Origin: Ianthella basta
Lineage: Eukaryota; Porifera; Demospongiae; Verongiida; Ianthellidae
DNA: 64,000 nucleotides
Assembly (NCBI GenBank): GCA_964019415.1
Contig: OZ025880.1
Span: 3,898,813 to 3,962,812, forward strand
Direction: 5' to 3'
Both the position numbers and the translations under genes were made by a program. The notes beneath the pieces were generated by a model. It was not told the origin of the DNA. It saw only the letters and a list, made by a program, of their open reading frames with translations, and ran no database searches. Shown piece after piece: positions 46,574 to 58,899 of the stretch; positions within the stretch are counted from its first letter, which is position 1; every line of letters starts with the position of its first letter.

Positions 46574-47305
46574 GAGTGGAGTAGACAGCAGCGGTAATGC
46601 TCAGTAAGTATGTTAATAATTGTAATTTAGTATTTAGTATTAAAATTTTAGTAATATTAGACTAGCGTGTAAACGCAGTATTTAGACCTCTAAACAGCCG
46701 AGACGTGTACTTGGCACCAATCGGCACGTGAGTCGACATGAGACAAGTGACATGCTATATCACACAGTTCAGTAGTTGGAGTAGTGCTGTGGCTGAAGAG
46801 ATTCCGCATGGTGGCAGGAGCAATTATGTGCCACCAGTAACCACTACGTTTCCGATGGCAATAGAAGTGGCCTTTTTTATTGCTATTTTCTTACTTTCTA
46901 TTCTGCTCATGTAAATAGAGTGGTGAGGTGACTTTGTTCAACTGACAATTTCTTGCTGATGGAAGCACAGAATTGCTTCAAACTTTTTGAACGTTCGACG
47001 GACACTTGTGGCTATCCAAATATTGAACAATGTCACAAAATGTGCTATGGTATATACAATTTCTACTGGCAACTCTCACAAGTGGTAAAAGGAGGGCCTA
47101 TGAAGTGGATGCATACCATTGTGTAACATTGCATGTAGTGATCACCATGCCACAAGTATGGTGACCAAGGGAGTACAAGTTGTCAACTGGCTAATGTTCC
47201 ATGCCTTTGACACTGCCTATCCGCTAGCAGCTAGTGGTAGAGTATTGCTTTGTAGTAACACTGTAATGTGTCAAATTTTAATTGTGTCATACTTATTGCA
47301 TGCAG
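46574..47305. other. GNL1-DDX1 junction region
   Basis: No gene recognised. This is where the GNL1 P-loop exon and the earlier DDX1 exons would be expected if either gene were complete. Confidence 0.35.
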
Positions 47306-49059
47306 GATGAGGAATTGTCAATGAGTACTCCTGTGTTTGTCTCCATGGAGACCGGAGGCCACAAGAGAGGAAGGACAATTTATAGGCATTTAAGAATGGT
47401 GATGTTCGCTTCCTGATCTGTACTGATGTTGCAACTAGGGGCATTGATGTGCAAGGAATACCCTTCGGTAATTGACCAACCTTGTCAATACTATAGCACT
47501 TCAGTGCTTGCTGCACACAGTGTGATATGGCTACCTCTTCCCTGATTTAAACTCATTGCTGTTTTCACAGGAGAATATCTATCACAGCATTCCCCTGTGA
47601 AGAGCATTGTACATACCTGTCATTGCTTTCACAGGTTCTTAATTTGCTATTGAAGTCAATGAGTATTTCATCATACAGTTTTATGTAAGGCCAGCTGTTG
47701 CTCATTGCCTCTTTTTCCAGGGAGCAGTACGTACGTCTGTACCCTATTGCTTTCTTAAAGTAGTACATGTGCACACACACCTTAGAGAGTATTTGTACAT
47801 TGTTGTTAATTACCAGCTGCTGATTGCAAATCACCCCATCTCATAAGTAGTACATGTTATGCTACTCTTTACTGTAATGAAATGATCTTGTAAGTTGTTG
47901 TTTTCTTTTCTTTTGCAGTTATTAATGTCACTCTTCACTGATGAGAAGCAGAATTATGTTCACTGCATTGGACGTGTGGGAAGGGCTGACAGGTTAGGGG
48001 CATGGGGGTCCTAAGCAAATAGCATACAATAATGTGGTCAAGGGGCTGGTAGGTCTTGGAGTAGGTCACAGCAAGGGATTCATTAACAGAACAAGACGTT
48101 TTGATCTGTAGATTAGTTGTTACAAAACTAAGGTAAGGTGTGAGTTTATATAGGGTAACTACGGGTGGGAAGAAGAGTGACGTAACACAGAGTGATTGAG
48201 TAACGAAATGGGGTGGGGGGGGGTGGGGGTGTTTTGATGTACTAAGTAAGTTGTAATGCATAGTGCAGGTAAAGTACAGTTTCAGGACGGGTCATGTGAG
48301 GAGTCAATAATGTGATTGCCCATAACGTTATTGTGCACACGTATACAGACCTCCACTTTTGTTCTATGTAAATGGTCTTCTTTCTCTTATAGTTGGGTGT
48401 ATGTCTTAACACCCCATGTTTATACTGTTACATCACATCAGTCTCCTTGCTGCCTTCCTCCGTACGTATCATTCTGTCAGGATGGATCTTGCCTTCTCCT
48501 TTGTATCAACTGTGCCGGAGAAGGTTTGGTACCACAGCAACTGCCCCAATCGCGGCAAGGGCTGCTACAACACCCAGCTCATGGAGAAAGGAGGCTGTGC
48601 TATTTGTTTGGTACACACCTGTTGGCTATGAAACAATGCAAGGAGAGTCTTTAACAAGGTGTCTGGATCCATGTCATCTTTGAAACGCTTGTAACTTTGC
48701 TCATTTTATGTATGCCAGATTGCTGCTATGCTTTGAAATACATGCTGCCAGCTCTGTGTAGTAGTGAAATGGCATTGATTTCCTGATAATATTTGGTTTG
48801 TTGTGTGGGAATATGTGTGGGAATGTTTGTACCTCTCTGTATGCAAGTACGTACCCAGTGGATGTTCAGGAGCACCTTGGTGAGACCATTACAGAGGCAA
48901 GCTGAGACATGAAGGTGCCCTCAAGTGAATTTGATGGGAAGGTGGTATACAGAGAGAAGAGAAAAGGCTCAGGTATCCAAGTCACAACATGCTTTATGTA
49001 TATAGCAAGAAATTTGTTGTTTCTTCTTGCCTATGTACTGTATGAATACTAGGCATTTA

Positions 49060-49800
49060 TGTGTTGCAGTGGAGCCTGTCTAAGACAACTACAGCCGCCT
49101 GTGGGCCAGTTCTAACTGACCTTTATGGAGAGGTGGTTGCTTTATAGAGGTAGATTGCAATGCGTAAGGCATAGCAGACATGGTAAATGGTTCACTGTTC
49201 AAATTCACTGTTTGATTTCCATTCATATCTTGGAAAGGATTAGACTAATCGTATTAATTGTAAACGTTGCCACTCTGTGCATTTTAACTGTCCAATTGGC
49301 ACTTTGTTTGTCTATATAGCAGATCATTCACTCACAAGTGAGGATGGTGAAAGGGACATTGTATCCAAGCACCAGGGCTGCTTCTGGAAATGCTTATATT
49401 GATAGTAACTAAGACTTTGATGGAGATATGCATAGTGAACGTTTCTTAAGGATTAGCTATAGGTTTTACTTAAGATGAATGAGTTGGTTGTAACCGCATT
49501 GAATCTAATGAAAGTCACGACTTTGAAGAAATGCTGGAATGAAAGGGAAAATTAGCACCAGCTGGCAGCCGAACCCAGAACAACTTACGCCCTAACGCGG
49601 GGTTTCAGCAGCCCAAGCCAACCAACCAGGCTGGAACAATTTACCCTTTCTCTCCTTATAGGCTAGTTCTGAACGATGGAATGGTTCAACTAACCTTTGC
49701 AGGTGTGCTCAGTGAACATTAAAGAAACTTTGCAGTAAGGGATGTAGCAAACAATTAAGCAATGGCAAGAACAGGTTTCTCATTCATGGTACACTAACTT
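49060..49800. other. Intronic insertion in DDX1-B
   Basis: 49,072 onward (CAGTGGAGCCTGTCTAAGACAA) resembles one end of a pogo/Tigger-type TIR element; a matching end was not located. The rest of the interval shows nothing recognisable. Confidence 0.25.
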
Positions 49801-50590
49801 GTCCTGGCACTGTACAGGTGGTTCATAGTGATGTGCAGGTTGGTTGGTGATGTAGGAGTTATGCTGGTTGCTATCTCAATGGGTGATGTGAGGATACTGG
49901 AGCTGGTCTCCAGCTGGGATATGAGACTCCTGACTTTACGACCCAGAGCCATCTTCAGTTCGTCCCTTATTCTTTTTGGTTGCTTGGACATGATATTCCT
50001 GTTGAATATCTCCTTAACACTATCTTTCTTATGTATATCATTCTCATCATTCTTCTTCTGTTCTCTGGAGTCATCCATACTAGCCTGGATCTCCTTGCTG
50101 CAGATGAACTGTCCCAGCTCTTGCCTAATATCACTATCATCCCCTCTTCTAAATGCAGTCCAATGTCTTGGCATTCAACTGTCCACATTCTGTCTGTATC
50201 ACAGCACAATAGTCTAAGTGTGGCTGAAGTAATGCCCAGTAGAGCCGCTTCCTCAGCTCAGGTGGTAGAGCCATTTTGGCTCTGTAGAGGAGACTCAAGT
50301 TAGAGAAACATTTCTTCCTGATGCTGTCAACGTGCTTCCTCTAGTTAGTTGCCTGCATGTTGACAATCACTCCAAGATACTTCACTCTGTCACTCATTGT
50401 GGAGTCTCGATTCATCTGGAGTCGATCTCGACTGGACTCACGCATGCGAGCTCCGCGGAACACACACAAATCAATCTGGAATGCAAAGGACTCAATAATC
50501 AGTTCACCGTCAAGCCCATGATCCTCTGTGATCACCTCCTCATCCCTTTGAGCACTTGGGTCAGTGAAATAGACTGATGTTGCTATCATA
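49800..50590 (-). pseudogene. Non-LTR retrotransposon reverse transcriptase remnant
   Basis: Minus strand reads DRVKYLGVIVNMQATN, a TAG (50,341-50,343) where Trp is expected, then RKHVDSIRKKCFSNLSLLYR, LRKRLYWALLQPHLDYCAVI and a lysine-rich C-terminal stretch. YLGV, a spacer and a LxxPHLDYC box form the thumb-side end of LINE reverse transcriptases (Jockey/CR1-like). The YADD catalytic part is absent, so this is a 5'-truncated dead copy in the DDX1-B intron. Confidence 0.65.
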
Positions 50591-50599
50591 CAGCATTAC

Positions 50600-51923
50600 C
50601 TTGCCAAATGTACTTCCACACAGATGTATTAAGAAAGTGTGCTGTAGTAGTTCATTGCATCATCTGTAGGTTGAGGCAAGATTGCTTGATGTCCACTTCT
50701 TCTATGTTAAAATGTTATGTACAATTTTGATACTTGAAGCTATGATTTTCACACTAATTGTAAGGAGGATTATCATGACTGTGCTTCATTTGAACAAATT
50801 CATAGGTGTTGTATAATTATGTGCTTGTCACTTCCCACTATCAGAAGTCTGTGGTGAGTGCATACACAAGATGCCTGTTTCCCACAGTGTCTATGACCTG
50901 GGGTTTGGATTCTTCAGACCTTCAATGCTAGTTGAAATGCCCAAGTTGACACCATAGGGCCCCTCAACCTTGTGACATGTAAGTGGCGGATGGCAAAAAT
51001 GTAGGACCACACTTAACTGAGGGACAGGCGAGGTGTCAGCTGTACCACAAACAAGATGAATATGGTTTCATCAGCTGGCAATGAAGGAACACTCAAGTGG
51101 GTGCAAATTCTAGGTACTCTTTCTGCCCTATGCTGTAAGTCCTCCGAGTGCTTGGGGCCAGGCTGTTTGCAATGAGGTTTGAAGCCATTGCTTCTAGATG
51201 TGGGATCTCCATTCTGGCTGCCAACTAGTCAGGAACATCCACAGCTGCTCTGGGATGGGTGAGGGTTGGCTCCGAGCTAGTGGGCCCTCTTGGAAGAAGA
51301 CCTGTAGGTGGTTGTGAGAACTAGTGTCGGCTAGGACAATTTGTCCCCAAGGATGTGCTTTATTCTCCTTTGGCTGGCCTCTGGCGATGTAGCTCTTCCA
51401 GTCCATTATTACTCCGCAGGCTGTGAAGATCCATCACCTCTTATGTCAATAGGGTGCTCTCAATCTTCAGTGTAGTTTGCATGATGGACTTTAATCTTAA
51501 TGAGGCATGTTAGCCAGTACACCTGAGGCAGTTACTGTAGATAGGGCCTACCTAAAGAGGTTTTGTTGTACGACTATGGTTGGCGGTGAAAGGAAGCTTT
51601 GAATCATCCCCTTCCAGGCATAATTACTTTCCTGGTAGACACAGCAGCATATTATTGTTGAGCTGTAGATAAGCGTGTTATTCATATACAATGCACACAC
51701 AGGCTCAGCCCAATGCAATAGTTGCTGTACACATGTACATAGTTGACAGTTTTGCCTAGGTAATTACAAAGGTATTATCACCTGACCTAACTTAAAGGTT
51801 TAGCTATATAAACCATTTTTCCATGTTAAAGCTAAAATGCTGTTCTAAATATCAGGAGATTACAGACATGTCATGTGACTGGTGTATAGGTACCATTTGT
51901 GGTCCTTTTGTCTTCCCTTGTAG
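50600..51923. other. Large DDX1-B intron, remainder
   Basis: No gene recognised. Homology to the copy A intron resumes by about 51,690 (GCACACACAGGCTCAGCCCA). The interval 50,820-51,680 is probably further inserted repeat; an open frame at 51,194-51,406 has no recognisable domain. Confidence 0.35.
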
Positions 51924-52446
51924 CAATGTCCTATGAGAGCCATATTGAACAACTGGCCCCATCTGTTGAGGATCTTGCAATGATGGAGAAACATGCACAA
52001 AGCATGTTCTTGAAGATGCACTCAGGACAGTGGCTTGCTAGATGAAGTGGACACGTTTTGACTTCATACATGTGTCAATTGATTGGGTAGTACTGTTTTC
52101 TTTACTATGTATTTAACATGAACATGCAAGCTATTCTATACCTGTGCTCGCACTTTATGACTATGGATTGTTGAGTTACTAGCTCAGTCTAATGACTTGG
52201 ATCCTGTTGTCCTTTGCCAAATACTGTATGTATCTTCTGTGTTGGCAATTGTGTGTGTAGATAATCCATATAATTATATTGCAAGTGTACGTGTACAATA
52301 GTATTTATATCAATTGTGTATACATTGTATAAATACATTGTATAAATACTGCAATAGTGTGAATTTCACAGGACAATAATGCTGTTCATCATGAGCCATG
52401 CACCACGCATGTAGTTGTATAATGACATGTTCTTTTCCTGTGTATA

Positions 52447-52752
52447 CAGTTGAACCCCTATAATGCGAACACCCTTCGGAACAAGAGAAGTGTCCTGATT
52501 ATAGGGGTGTCTGCATTTCAGAGGTACGGCTTATATGCCTATACGTTAAAACAATCATCTAGTATGCATGAAAAATATCAAAATAAGAGGAATTTGTAAA
52601 GGTAGAGGTGGTTTGCTTGAGTACTCGACTCACGCACCATTTCTGAAGATGATTCAAAAGGGTAGCTGTTCGCGCTGAACTTCCCATATTAAAAACACTT
52701 TCAAATAATAAAAATGAAAATAAATTAAAATATAAAAATGGGGGTTCCACTG
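52447..52752. mobile_element. pogo/Tigger-like MITE
   Basis: Inverted ends CAGTTGAACCCCTATAAT and the complement of GGGGGTTCCACTG, flanked by TA on both sides (52,445-52,446 and 52,753-52,754), as for Tc1/mariner-superfamily insertions. 306 bp, non-coding. Absent after DDX1 copy A, so inserted after the block duplication. Confidence 0.68.
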
Positions 52753-53170
52753 TATGAATTTCACAGGACAAGAAAATGATGTTCATTTTATGAACCACCG
52801 CACTGTTGTATAATGATGTGTGTACTTTCCCTGTGTATATATTATTGCTGCCATCCATACAGCCAGTTGATCAATGCAAGTTTCAATAAGCTTACGTAAA
52901 TAAGGCTGATTAATGTATGATCACTCTATAATTATATGCATACACAAAGATAAATGTACAGTCAAATGTGAAATATAATAAAATTATGGTGCATTGCAAT
53001 TGTGTTACAACAGGTAAGCATACTTTAGTATAATATACACTGCAAAGACCAGGCATGTAAGGTACAGTGGTTATGAAACATACTTTAATAATAAGGATTT
53101 ATCTGACAGTGTGATTTGATTCCAAAGCTCTGACTTCACTTCATCATAGATACTCAACCCTAAGACTTCA

Positions 53171-56100
53171 TCAGTGGACTCGCTCATATGCTGGGTTGGC
53201 TTGCATCTGAACACCATCTGACTGGACAGAATCATAGTACACACTCTTTTCAGAGGGACAATTGCTTTTCCTGTACAAGCGATGATGACAAGTGCAGCTG
53301 CAGTACCACCCTGATGTTAACTCTAAGTGCGTGCAACATAATCAGTTTTACATTCACTAGACATAATAAAAATTTTCTACAAAAATTGTAAGAACGTAGG
53401 GATGAGAAAGGGTTGGTTCTCTAATACCAGCTTCACAACAGGGTTGAAAACCTTGCCGACGTTTCGACCAGATGCTCTTGTCTTCTTCAGGGCGAAGATG
53501 AAGAAGACCAGAGCATCTGGTCGAAACGTCGGCAAGGTTTTCAACCCTGTTGTGAAGCTGGTATTAGAGAACCAACCCTTTCTGATGCCTGAGCCAGCTG
53601 AGAAGCCCTCACTTCACGTAGGGATGGCATAAAAAGTACAGAGACAAGTAAAGGCTGTTACACAGTGGAGCATTAACCATGGTCCCTACGTGCAAGAATG
53701 TTGCACCATATAGTCCTACACCCTTGAAAGTTGACAGTTGTGAATCAGGCTTCACTTTGCCTAACTTCGCTGGGATGTAAGGTTAGCCATACGCATTGTT
53801 CAGACCCTGCTTCCTCATGGGAAGCTTTGCTTGTTGGTTTTCGGTCCTGTTCAGGAGTAGCGCGACTTTTCGTTTGTATTACAGCATACAAACAACCACT
53901 GCCAGACAGACAATATTGCTAGCTTGCCCTTCCACTTGCCCCCAAACTCACATCACTCTCTACTCCAATTACATTATTATTCCGTGCGCATTTGGAGATG
54001 TGTGTGTAAGCAGATATATAGCAGGCAGTATTAAGGTTAGCGTATTGCTAGTCCACTCACCTCCTTTGCTTGATAGTGACGCAAGTCACCAGCAATGAGA
54101 GTAGGATGAGTGCAAGAGCTATTGCGGCCCCTCCCACTACACCCACAATCCACCAGATGTATGAAATAGGCTCTTCTGGTAATGGGGTGGGGACAGGGAC
54201 AGTGGTGACAATTGGAGGATCATTGACAGAAGAAAGTGACTTGAAGAATGCTGGTAGCAGGGAGCTGTTGAGTGCAGTTGCACTGCCTGAAAAGAAAGCA
54301 GGGTTAATATCATTGTAACACCGGGATGCCCACAGGTTCGTTTGGGTAACACAGCAACTGAATTCACCACTCACAGATTAATCTCATGACAACAACAATT
54401 AGAATGCTCATGTGCTGTTTAAATAGTCTTCACAAGTACTATGTTGTGTCATTACAGAACATGGACAAATCACAGTACACATCAACATGATCTCAATAGA
54501 CGAACGGGTATGCTAGGTCTCTGTACATTATAAAGCAAGCAGTAGAGAGACTATAATATACATAGCAAGCCACAATGGTTTTCACAACATAAACTAAGGC
54601 ACCTCCCCTATTAATTATACATGTATTAAATTCAATGTAGGTATAGTGTACAATATACACTACACAACTATGACATGTACAGTTCATCATGAAATAAAAC
54701 CTTTTACACAACACCTTACCTATTGGCATCCCCTCCCTGATGCTGATGTTAGCCTGCACTGCCATCATATTCACATCACAACTGACTCCTTCCGAGTGGT
54801 AGACATAACCACCAGCCACCTCCACTGAACCATTCAGCAGTAACACAGGGCTCTCCACAGTGAAGCTGGCATTGCCACAACAGGAATCCAGCAATGTCAC
54901 ACGCTGGATGAGAGAACTACCTGCAGGCCTGTTGTGGCCAGAGCAAAAGGTGTAGAGAGATATAATTGTGATTACAACATGCTACCCAATGCAGTAAACA
55001 CTACTAACATGCAGCTGCAATTAACTATTATTTCTACATTTGCAAATACAACAAATGATACTGAACCACACATTCACATATAGAATGTGCTCCATAATTA
55101 TCTTCTAGAAGTTAATTCTATGGCAAACGGACAAGTTCCAACAAGAGGCAAGTCAGGTGACAAGTAAGAAACCCCTCGGGCCCAAATGTATAGCTCTGCA
55201 GATGATACAGAAAACGTGTACTGCGAAGTGCATGTCTGATGTATGTATCTCACTGCATCTATTGTCCCGATTATTCTCGGCCACTCGCAGACGGATTGCC
55301 ACCAAACCTGCATGCCCAGCACTGCGACGCCGTGGGGTAGGTTTTCGTTCTTTAATGCCCCATGATCGAGGAAGGGGAAGCGAACGATCGAGTTGATGCG
55401 TAATATACAAAGAGTGGGCAGAATGTCTGTCTCCCTTATTCTCGGGCACCCGAGAACGAATTGCCACTAAACTTGCCCAGCACTGCGACGCTGTGCCGTA
55501 GGTTGCACCGAAGTGTCGGCGCACTTTAATAACCTACAACCGAGGAAGGGAAGGCGAACGAGTTTTGGGGAAAACTTGTCCGCCTACCCTTCCCGCGTCC
55601 GGTAGTGGTTTGCTTTATACCAAACTTTCTCAGAGGTACCACGCTTTGCCTTAGAGTGTCACGGGGGGGAAGTGTTCGGAAACGGGTTACTCTTGCAGGG
55701 TGCAAGAGGGAAAGTTTGGGCGCGCTTGCAAACCAGACTGCTCTGACGGCGGCAGCTGGATTGCTACCAAACATTCCCAATCATCTCATCTGTTGCTGCT
55801 ACGAATTAATTTGACCATCGTTTTTTAAAAGTAGGCCTATTCTGAGCAGCGCAACGCGTACGACGGTTCTTCGCTTAACCAGAGGCTCTCTAGATCTAAC
55901 ATACTGTATGCCCACAAAGCTACATGCATGCCAACACTGGCACACCCACACCCACACTAATGGCGGTGTCCAGTCTGGTCTGTAAGCTAGATTATTCATA
56001 CTACTCAGTACTGTGTGAAGCTGTGTGATAATTCAATAATACTCTCTGTATGCATACTGAAAGACTTCCATCACAATAGCTGTGTGGAGACGTGATGGCC

Positions 56101-58870
56101 TATATAGGAAAGGAGTCACCAAAACATAAACATGTTGTTTTAGGAAGTGCTAATATAATGTGGACATGGTTCAGTGACCAACTTTCCTTTTCTATTCTTT
56201 TCAGTGACTCAAAAGTAGACTGTGAATGCACAGTAATTAAATTTTCCAGAGCTAGCTTAGACTGTGCAGATAGAGCTATGTTATGATTGAGCTTGAGGAG
56301 TTCAGAGGGGTAGCCATTACCCATGCAGCGGGTACTCAATAGCAAACTCCAATATAATGTCTCCTTTAGTAACGGGTTCTTCCTTCTGCTCCATCTCAAT
56401 CTCGCTCAGAGTGTGACCAGCCATTTCGCTCACCCACCATTTCTATGTGTGCAATCATGCATAGTATATAATATCTATGGTGCAATGTAGGGGACTTATA
56501 TTTCAGTAGTGGTCCAATTTTTTTGAAATATTTGGACCGGGTAGAACGTATATTATGGGGGTCCAATTTTCACATGACAGAACTCGTGCAGAACCTTGTC
56601 CCCACTTTTCTCAAGCAGATATGAACGAATTGCCACCAAATGTTCCCAGCGCTACACCGTGCTGTAGGGAGCACTGAATCGTCAGAGTTCCCCAACAGCC
56701 GAGGAAGGAACGCCAAAATGAGTAAATATATTTGGCCATATTTCACCCGCCAACCTCCCGGGCATGGCAACGGTTCGTCATCAAGCCCAGGCCCAGGGAC
56801 ACTGCACTATGGCATAGAGCATCACAAGGGATGGGGAATGGGCGAACAGGGCCAAATTTAGAGCTTGCCGAAGGCGGGCCTTGCAGCTAGTACATGCATA
56901 ATATTCACTAGGCACTTTCTGGTGTAAGAAGATATCCTGTTCCCTAACCCTATAGGTACATACATAACATAACATGATGACATCACACCTTCTACATAAA
57001 ACTATACCATAACCATAGTGAGGTGTGAGGATGTAGGTATAAGGTGGCTGTACAAGATGATGAAATATATATATATATACACTGCCAAAGCATTCCCAGT
57101 GCATAGGGAGGCTTGGATAGGGGAAGACACAGAACCCCCTCAGTAGTAATCACTTATCACACTGGGTACTGTGTGTCTTACTGTGACAAACTCACCCAAG
57201 TGTGTCATTTACCAATGCAACAATGTTCCCACCAGAATCAGTGAGGATGACCCCACATAAGGCATCCATAGATGAAGGCAACTTTGACAATGACAGAGAC
57301 AGACCAACCATGTGTACTGAGTGGTTACTATCCAGTAACAGTGGAGTGAGGACTATCTGGCCATAGTCCATTGAGAAGGTGGTCAACGGTTCCAGTGATG
57401 AAGTGTTACTGAAGTTTAAGTCAATCTCTGCACATCAAATATGAAGCATAATTATTATTTCATTTGCAACTAATGCTAATAGATATCAAGAAAGGAAATA
57501 TTTAAAGAGACTTCTATCTTACCTCTATGGCAATCAAAACCATCTGGACTAGGAATAGCCCCTTCAGGGCAAGAACAGGCAAAGACAGACCTATTGTAGT
57601 CAATGGAGCAGTTATGAGCACATCCACAGTTCTCCAGACGCAAGCTGACAAAGCCATGACCAGAGTTGTAGCCCAAGATCTGTATTTCATTACTGGGAAA
57701 CAAGTAGCCACCTTCCCCATTTTGGGTATTTGATGTGCTACGTGCCGACCCCCCTTGGTAGCCTCCTCCTCCTGGTCCATTCCCACAGCCTCCCCCTCCA
57801 CCACCATATCCACCATAGGTGCCAGGGAAATAATCAGGGATATCAGTAATGGTGTAACAGTCTCGGCCACCTTGTGCAAACTCAGCAGTTGAAATACCAA
57901 ATGATTTGCCATCAATAGCAGTGGCACCATCTTGCAAAGAAAGTAAGTTACCACCACCTCTTCCTGCAGTCAGCAAACCTGCAGTTACAAAGTTGGAGTA
58001 ACAACTGTGAACCATGACCTCCTTTGCCTGTCATGATTATATGCACACCTCCTCGTCTGAAGGCTTGCTTACCTGCTCCTACAGGACGGGTTCCTGGTCC
58101 TGTAGTGAAGCCTTGAGATACTTGACCATTCTTCTCTGTCACTCGCTGCATGTTTTGCTCCTCTGTGATGTTGGGAAACTGAGCACTTTCTCCACCTCCT
58201 CCACCAACTAGTACAATTGGGATAGTAGACCCAGTATGCCGTAACAGACTGCCGCCTCCTGCTCCACCTCCACCATCAAACATGTTCACTAGAGTAGGGA
58301 CCATGCTCTCCCACTGCATCGAGCAATTAACTGCTTCTGGGATGTTCGAAATTGCCACGTCGCACAGATGTATGCTGTTTACATTGTTGTCGCACGCATC
58401 TCTCCCCATCTGTCCTACTACAACTTCGAGCACAGCGTCCTTTTCTAACGTCACCGTCAACTGCGCCATCGGACTCAGTCCCGGCCAGTGTGTGCACACA
58501 CCTTTCCCTCCACGAGCACCGGCCACCGTCACCACGTAGCGGCCACTTTGAGGAACAACGAAATACTGCACCCCACTGAGGTCGCCGACATCCTCCGTCA
58601 GCCGACCCGCTATCGGTGAGAGCTGGTTCTCGTAGTAGTCCCTGCACTCGGCGATGGTTGGACCGAACTGACCATACGAGTTGCATGTTGTGAAGTTGTA
58701 GTAGAGAAGGCGAATACCTGTGTGAGAACACAGAGGCACATATATGCAAGTGAGGTAACTTGGAGGAAAAAGGGCACCGTGTGCGCATGCAGCGTACTAT
58801 GCTCCAGTGTGGCCCTTCCCTGGGAACAGCTTCCCACTAGAAAGACGATGACAGCTGTCCAGAGCTCCAT
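53171..58870 (-). CDS. ALK/LTK-like glycine-rich-domain type I membrane protein, copy B
   Basis: Seven exons (minus): 58,798-58,870, 58,073-58,717, 57,523-57,978, 57,196-57,427, 54,720-54,916, 54,061-54,286, 53,171-53,270; 1929 nt, 642 aa. Signal peptide MELWTAVIVFLVGSCSQG; an upstream in-frame ATG at 58,895-58,897 would add nine residues. The glycine-rich domain, EGF-like cysteines (CGCAHNCS, CSCPEGAIPSPDGFDC), stalk and helix (WWIVGVVGGAAIALALILLS) match copy A, with identical exon lengths for exons 1-6. The tail differs: VYYDSV fits the ITIM/SH2-ligand pattern, and NPAY, a PTB-binding motif, is intact (NPAH in copy A). The stop comes after ERVH. No kinase exons are seen. Introns carry a palindromic insertion, CG-rich repeats and a Helitron-like end. 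Confidence 0.72.
53405..53584. mobile_element. 180-bp palindromic retroelement fragment with 11-bp target duplication
   Basis: Two arms of about 83 nt (AGAAAGGGTTGGTTCTCT outward) pair almost perfectly around a short centre. Each arm contains GTCGAAACGTCGGC. ACGTAGGGATG at 53,394-53,404 recurs at 53,616-53,626, so the inserted piece extends to about 53,615. Absent from copy A. GAAACGTC boxes, inverted repeats and variable target duplications suggest a Penelope-like element end. Confidence 0.6.
55130..55800. repeat. CG-rich repeats in receptor-B intron
   Basis: Two related segments: ATTGCCACCAAACCTGCATG at 55,297 and ATTGCCACTAAACTTGCCCA at 55,459, each followed by CCCAGCACTGCGACGC and, further on, a CGAGGAAGG box with GGCGAACGA or AGCGAACGA. 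A third relative is at 56,625, just before the Helitron-like end. Absent from copy A; probably parts of Helitron-type elements. Confidence 0.45.
56490..56890 (+). mobile_element. Helitron-like element in receptor-B intron (3' end)
   Basis: 3' hairpin GCTTGCCGAAGGCGGGC (56,863-56,879) followed by CTTGCAG and CTAG (56,887-56,890) then T. Copy A lacks it: its intron continues with the same ATAATATTCACTAGGCACTT sequence at about 4,268. The 5' end is uncertain. Confidence 0.5.
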
Positions 58871-58899
58871 CCTACACTCGATGAGGGCTAGAGCCATGC

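Larger units (their letters stand above)
47306..52045 (+). pseudogene. DDX1: DDX1-like RNA helicase, 3' half (copy B), disabled
   Basis: Exons: 47,306-47,467 (YSCVCLHGDRRPQERK, GDVRFLICTDVATRGIDVQG: helicase motifs IV-V), 47,919-47,992 (GRVGRAD: motif VI), 48,481-48,610 ([20 protein letters not shown]), about 48,857-48,972 and 51,924-52,045 (stop 52,043). Disablements: TAG at 47,383-47,385 after KDNL, one extra base near 47,938 in the INVTL segment, TGA at 48,903-48,905 where copy A has CGA, and a shifted acceptor before it. The first half of the gene is absent. The last exon is almost unchanged from copy A. Intron 4 contains LINE debris. Confidence 0.85.

Noticed and set aside
49540..49660. 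Possible tRNA-like segment
   Set aside because: No cloverleaf with A and B boxes at correct spacing could be drawn.
53402..53632. 76-aa open frame MRKGWFSNTSFTT...
   Set aside because: It lies entirely within the palindromic insertion and its flank; the symmetry explains the open frame.
55153..55524. 123-aa minus-strand open frame in receptor-B intron
   Set aside because: It spans two related CG-rich repeat segments and shows no domain.
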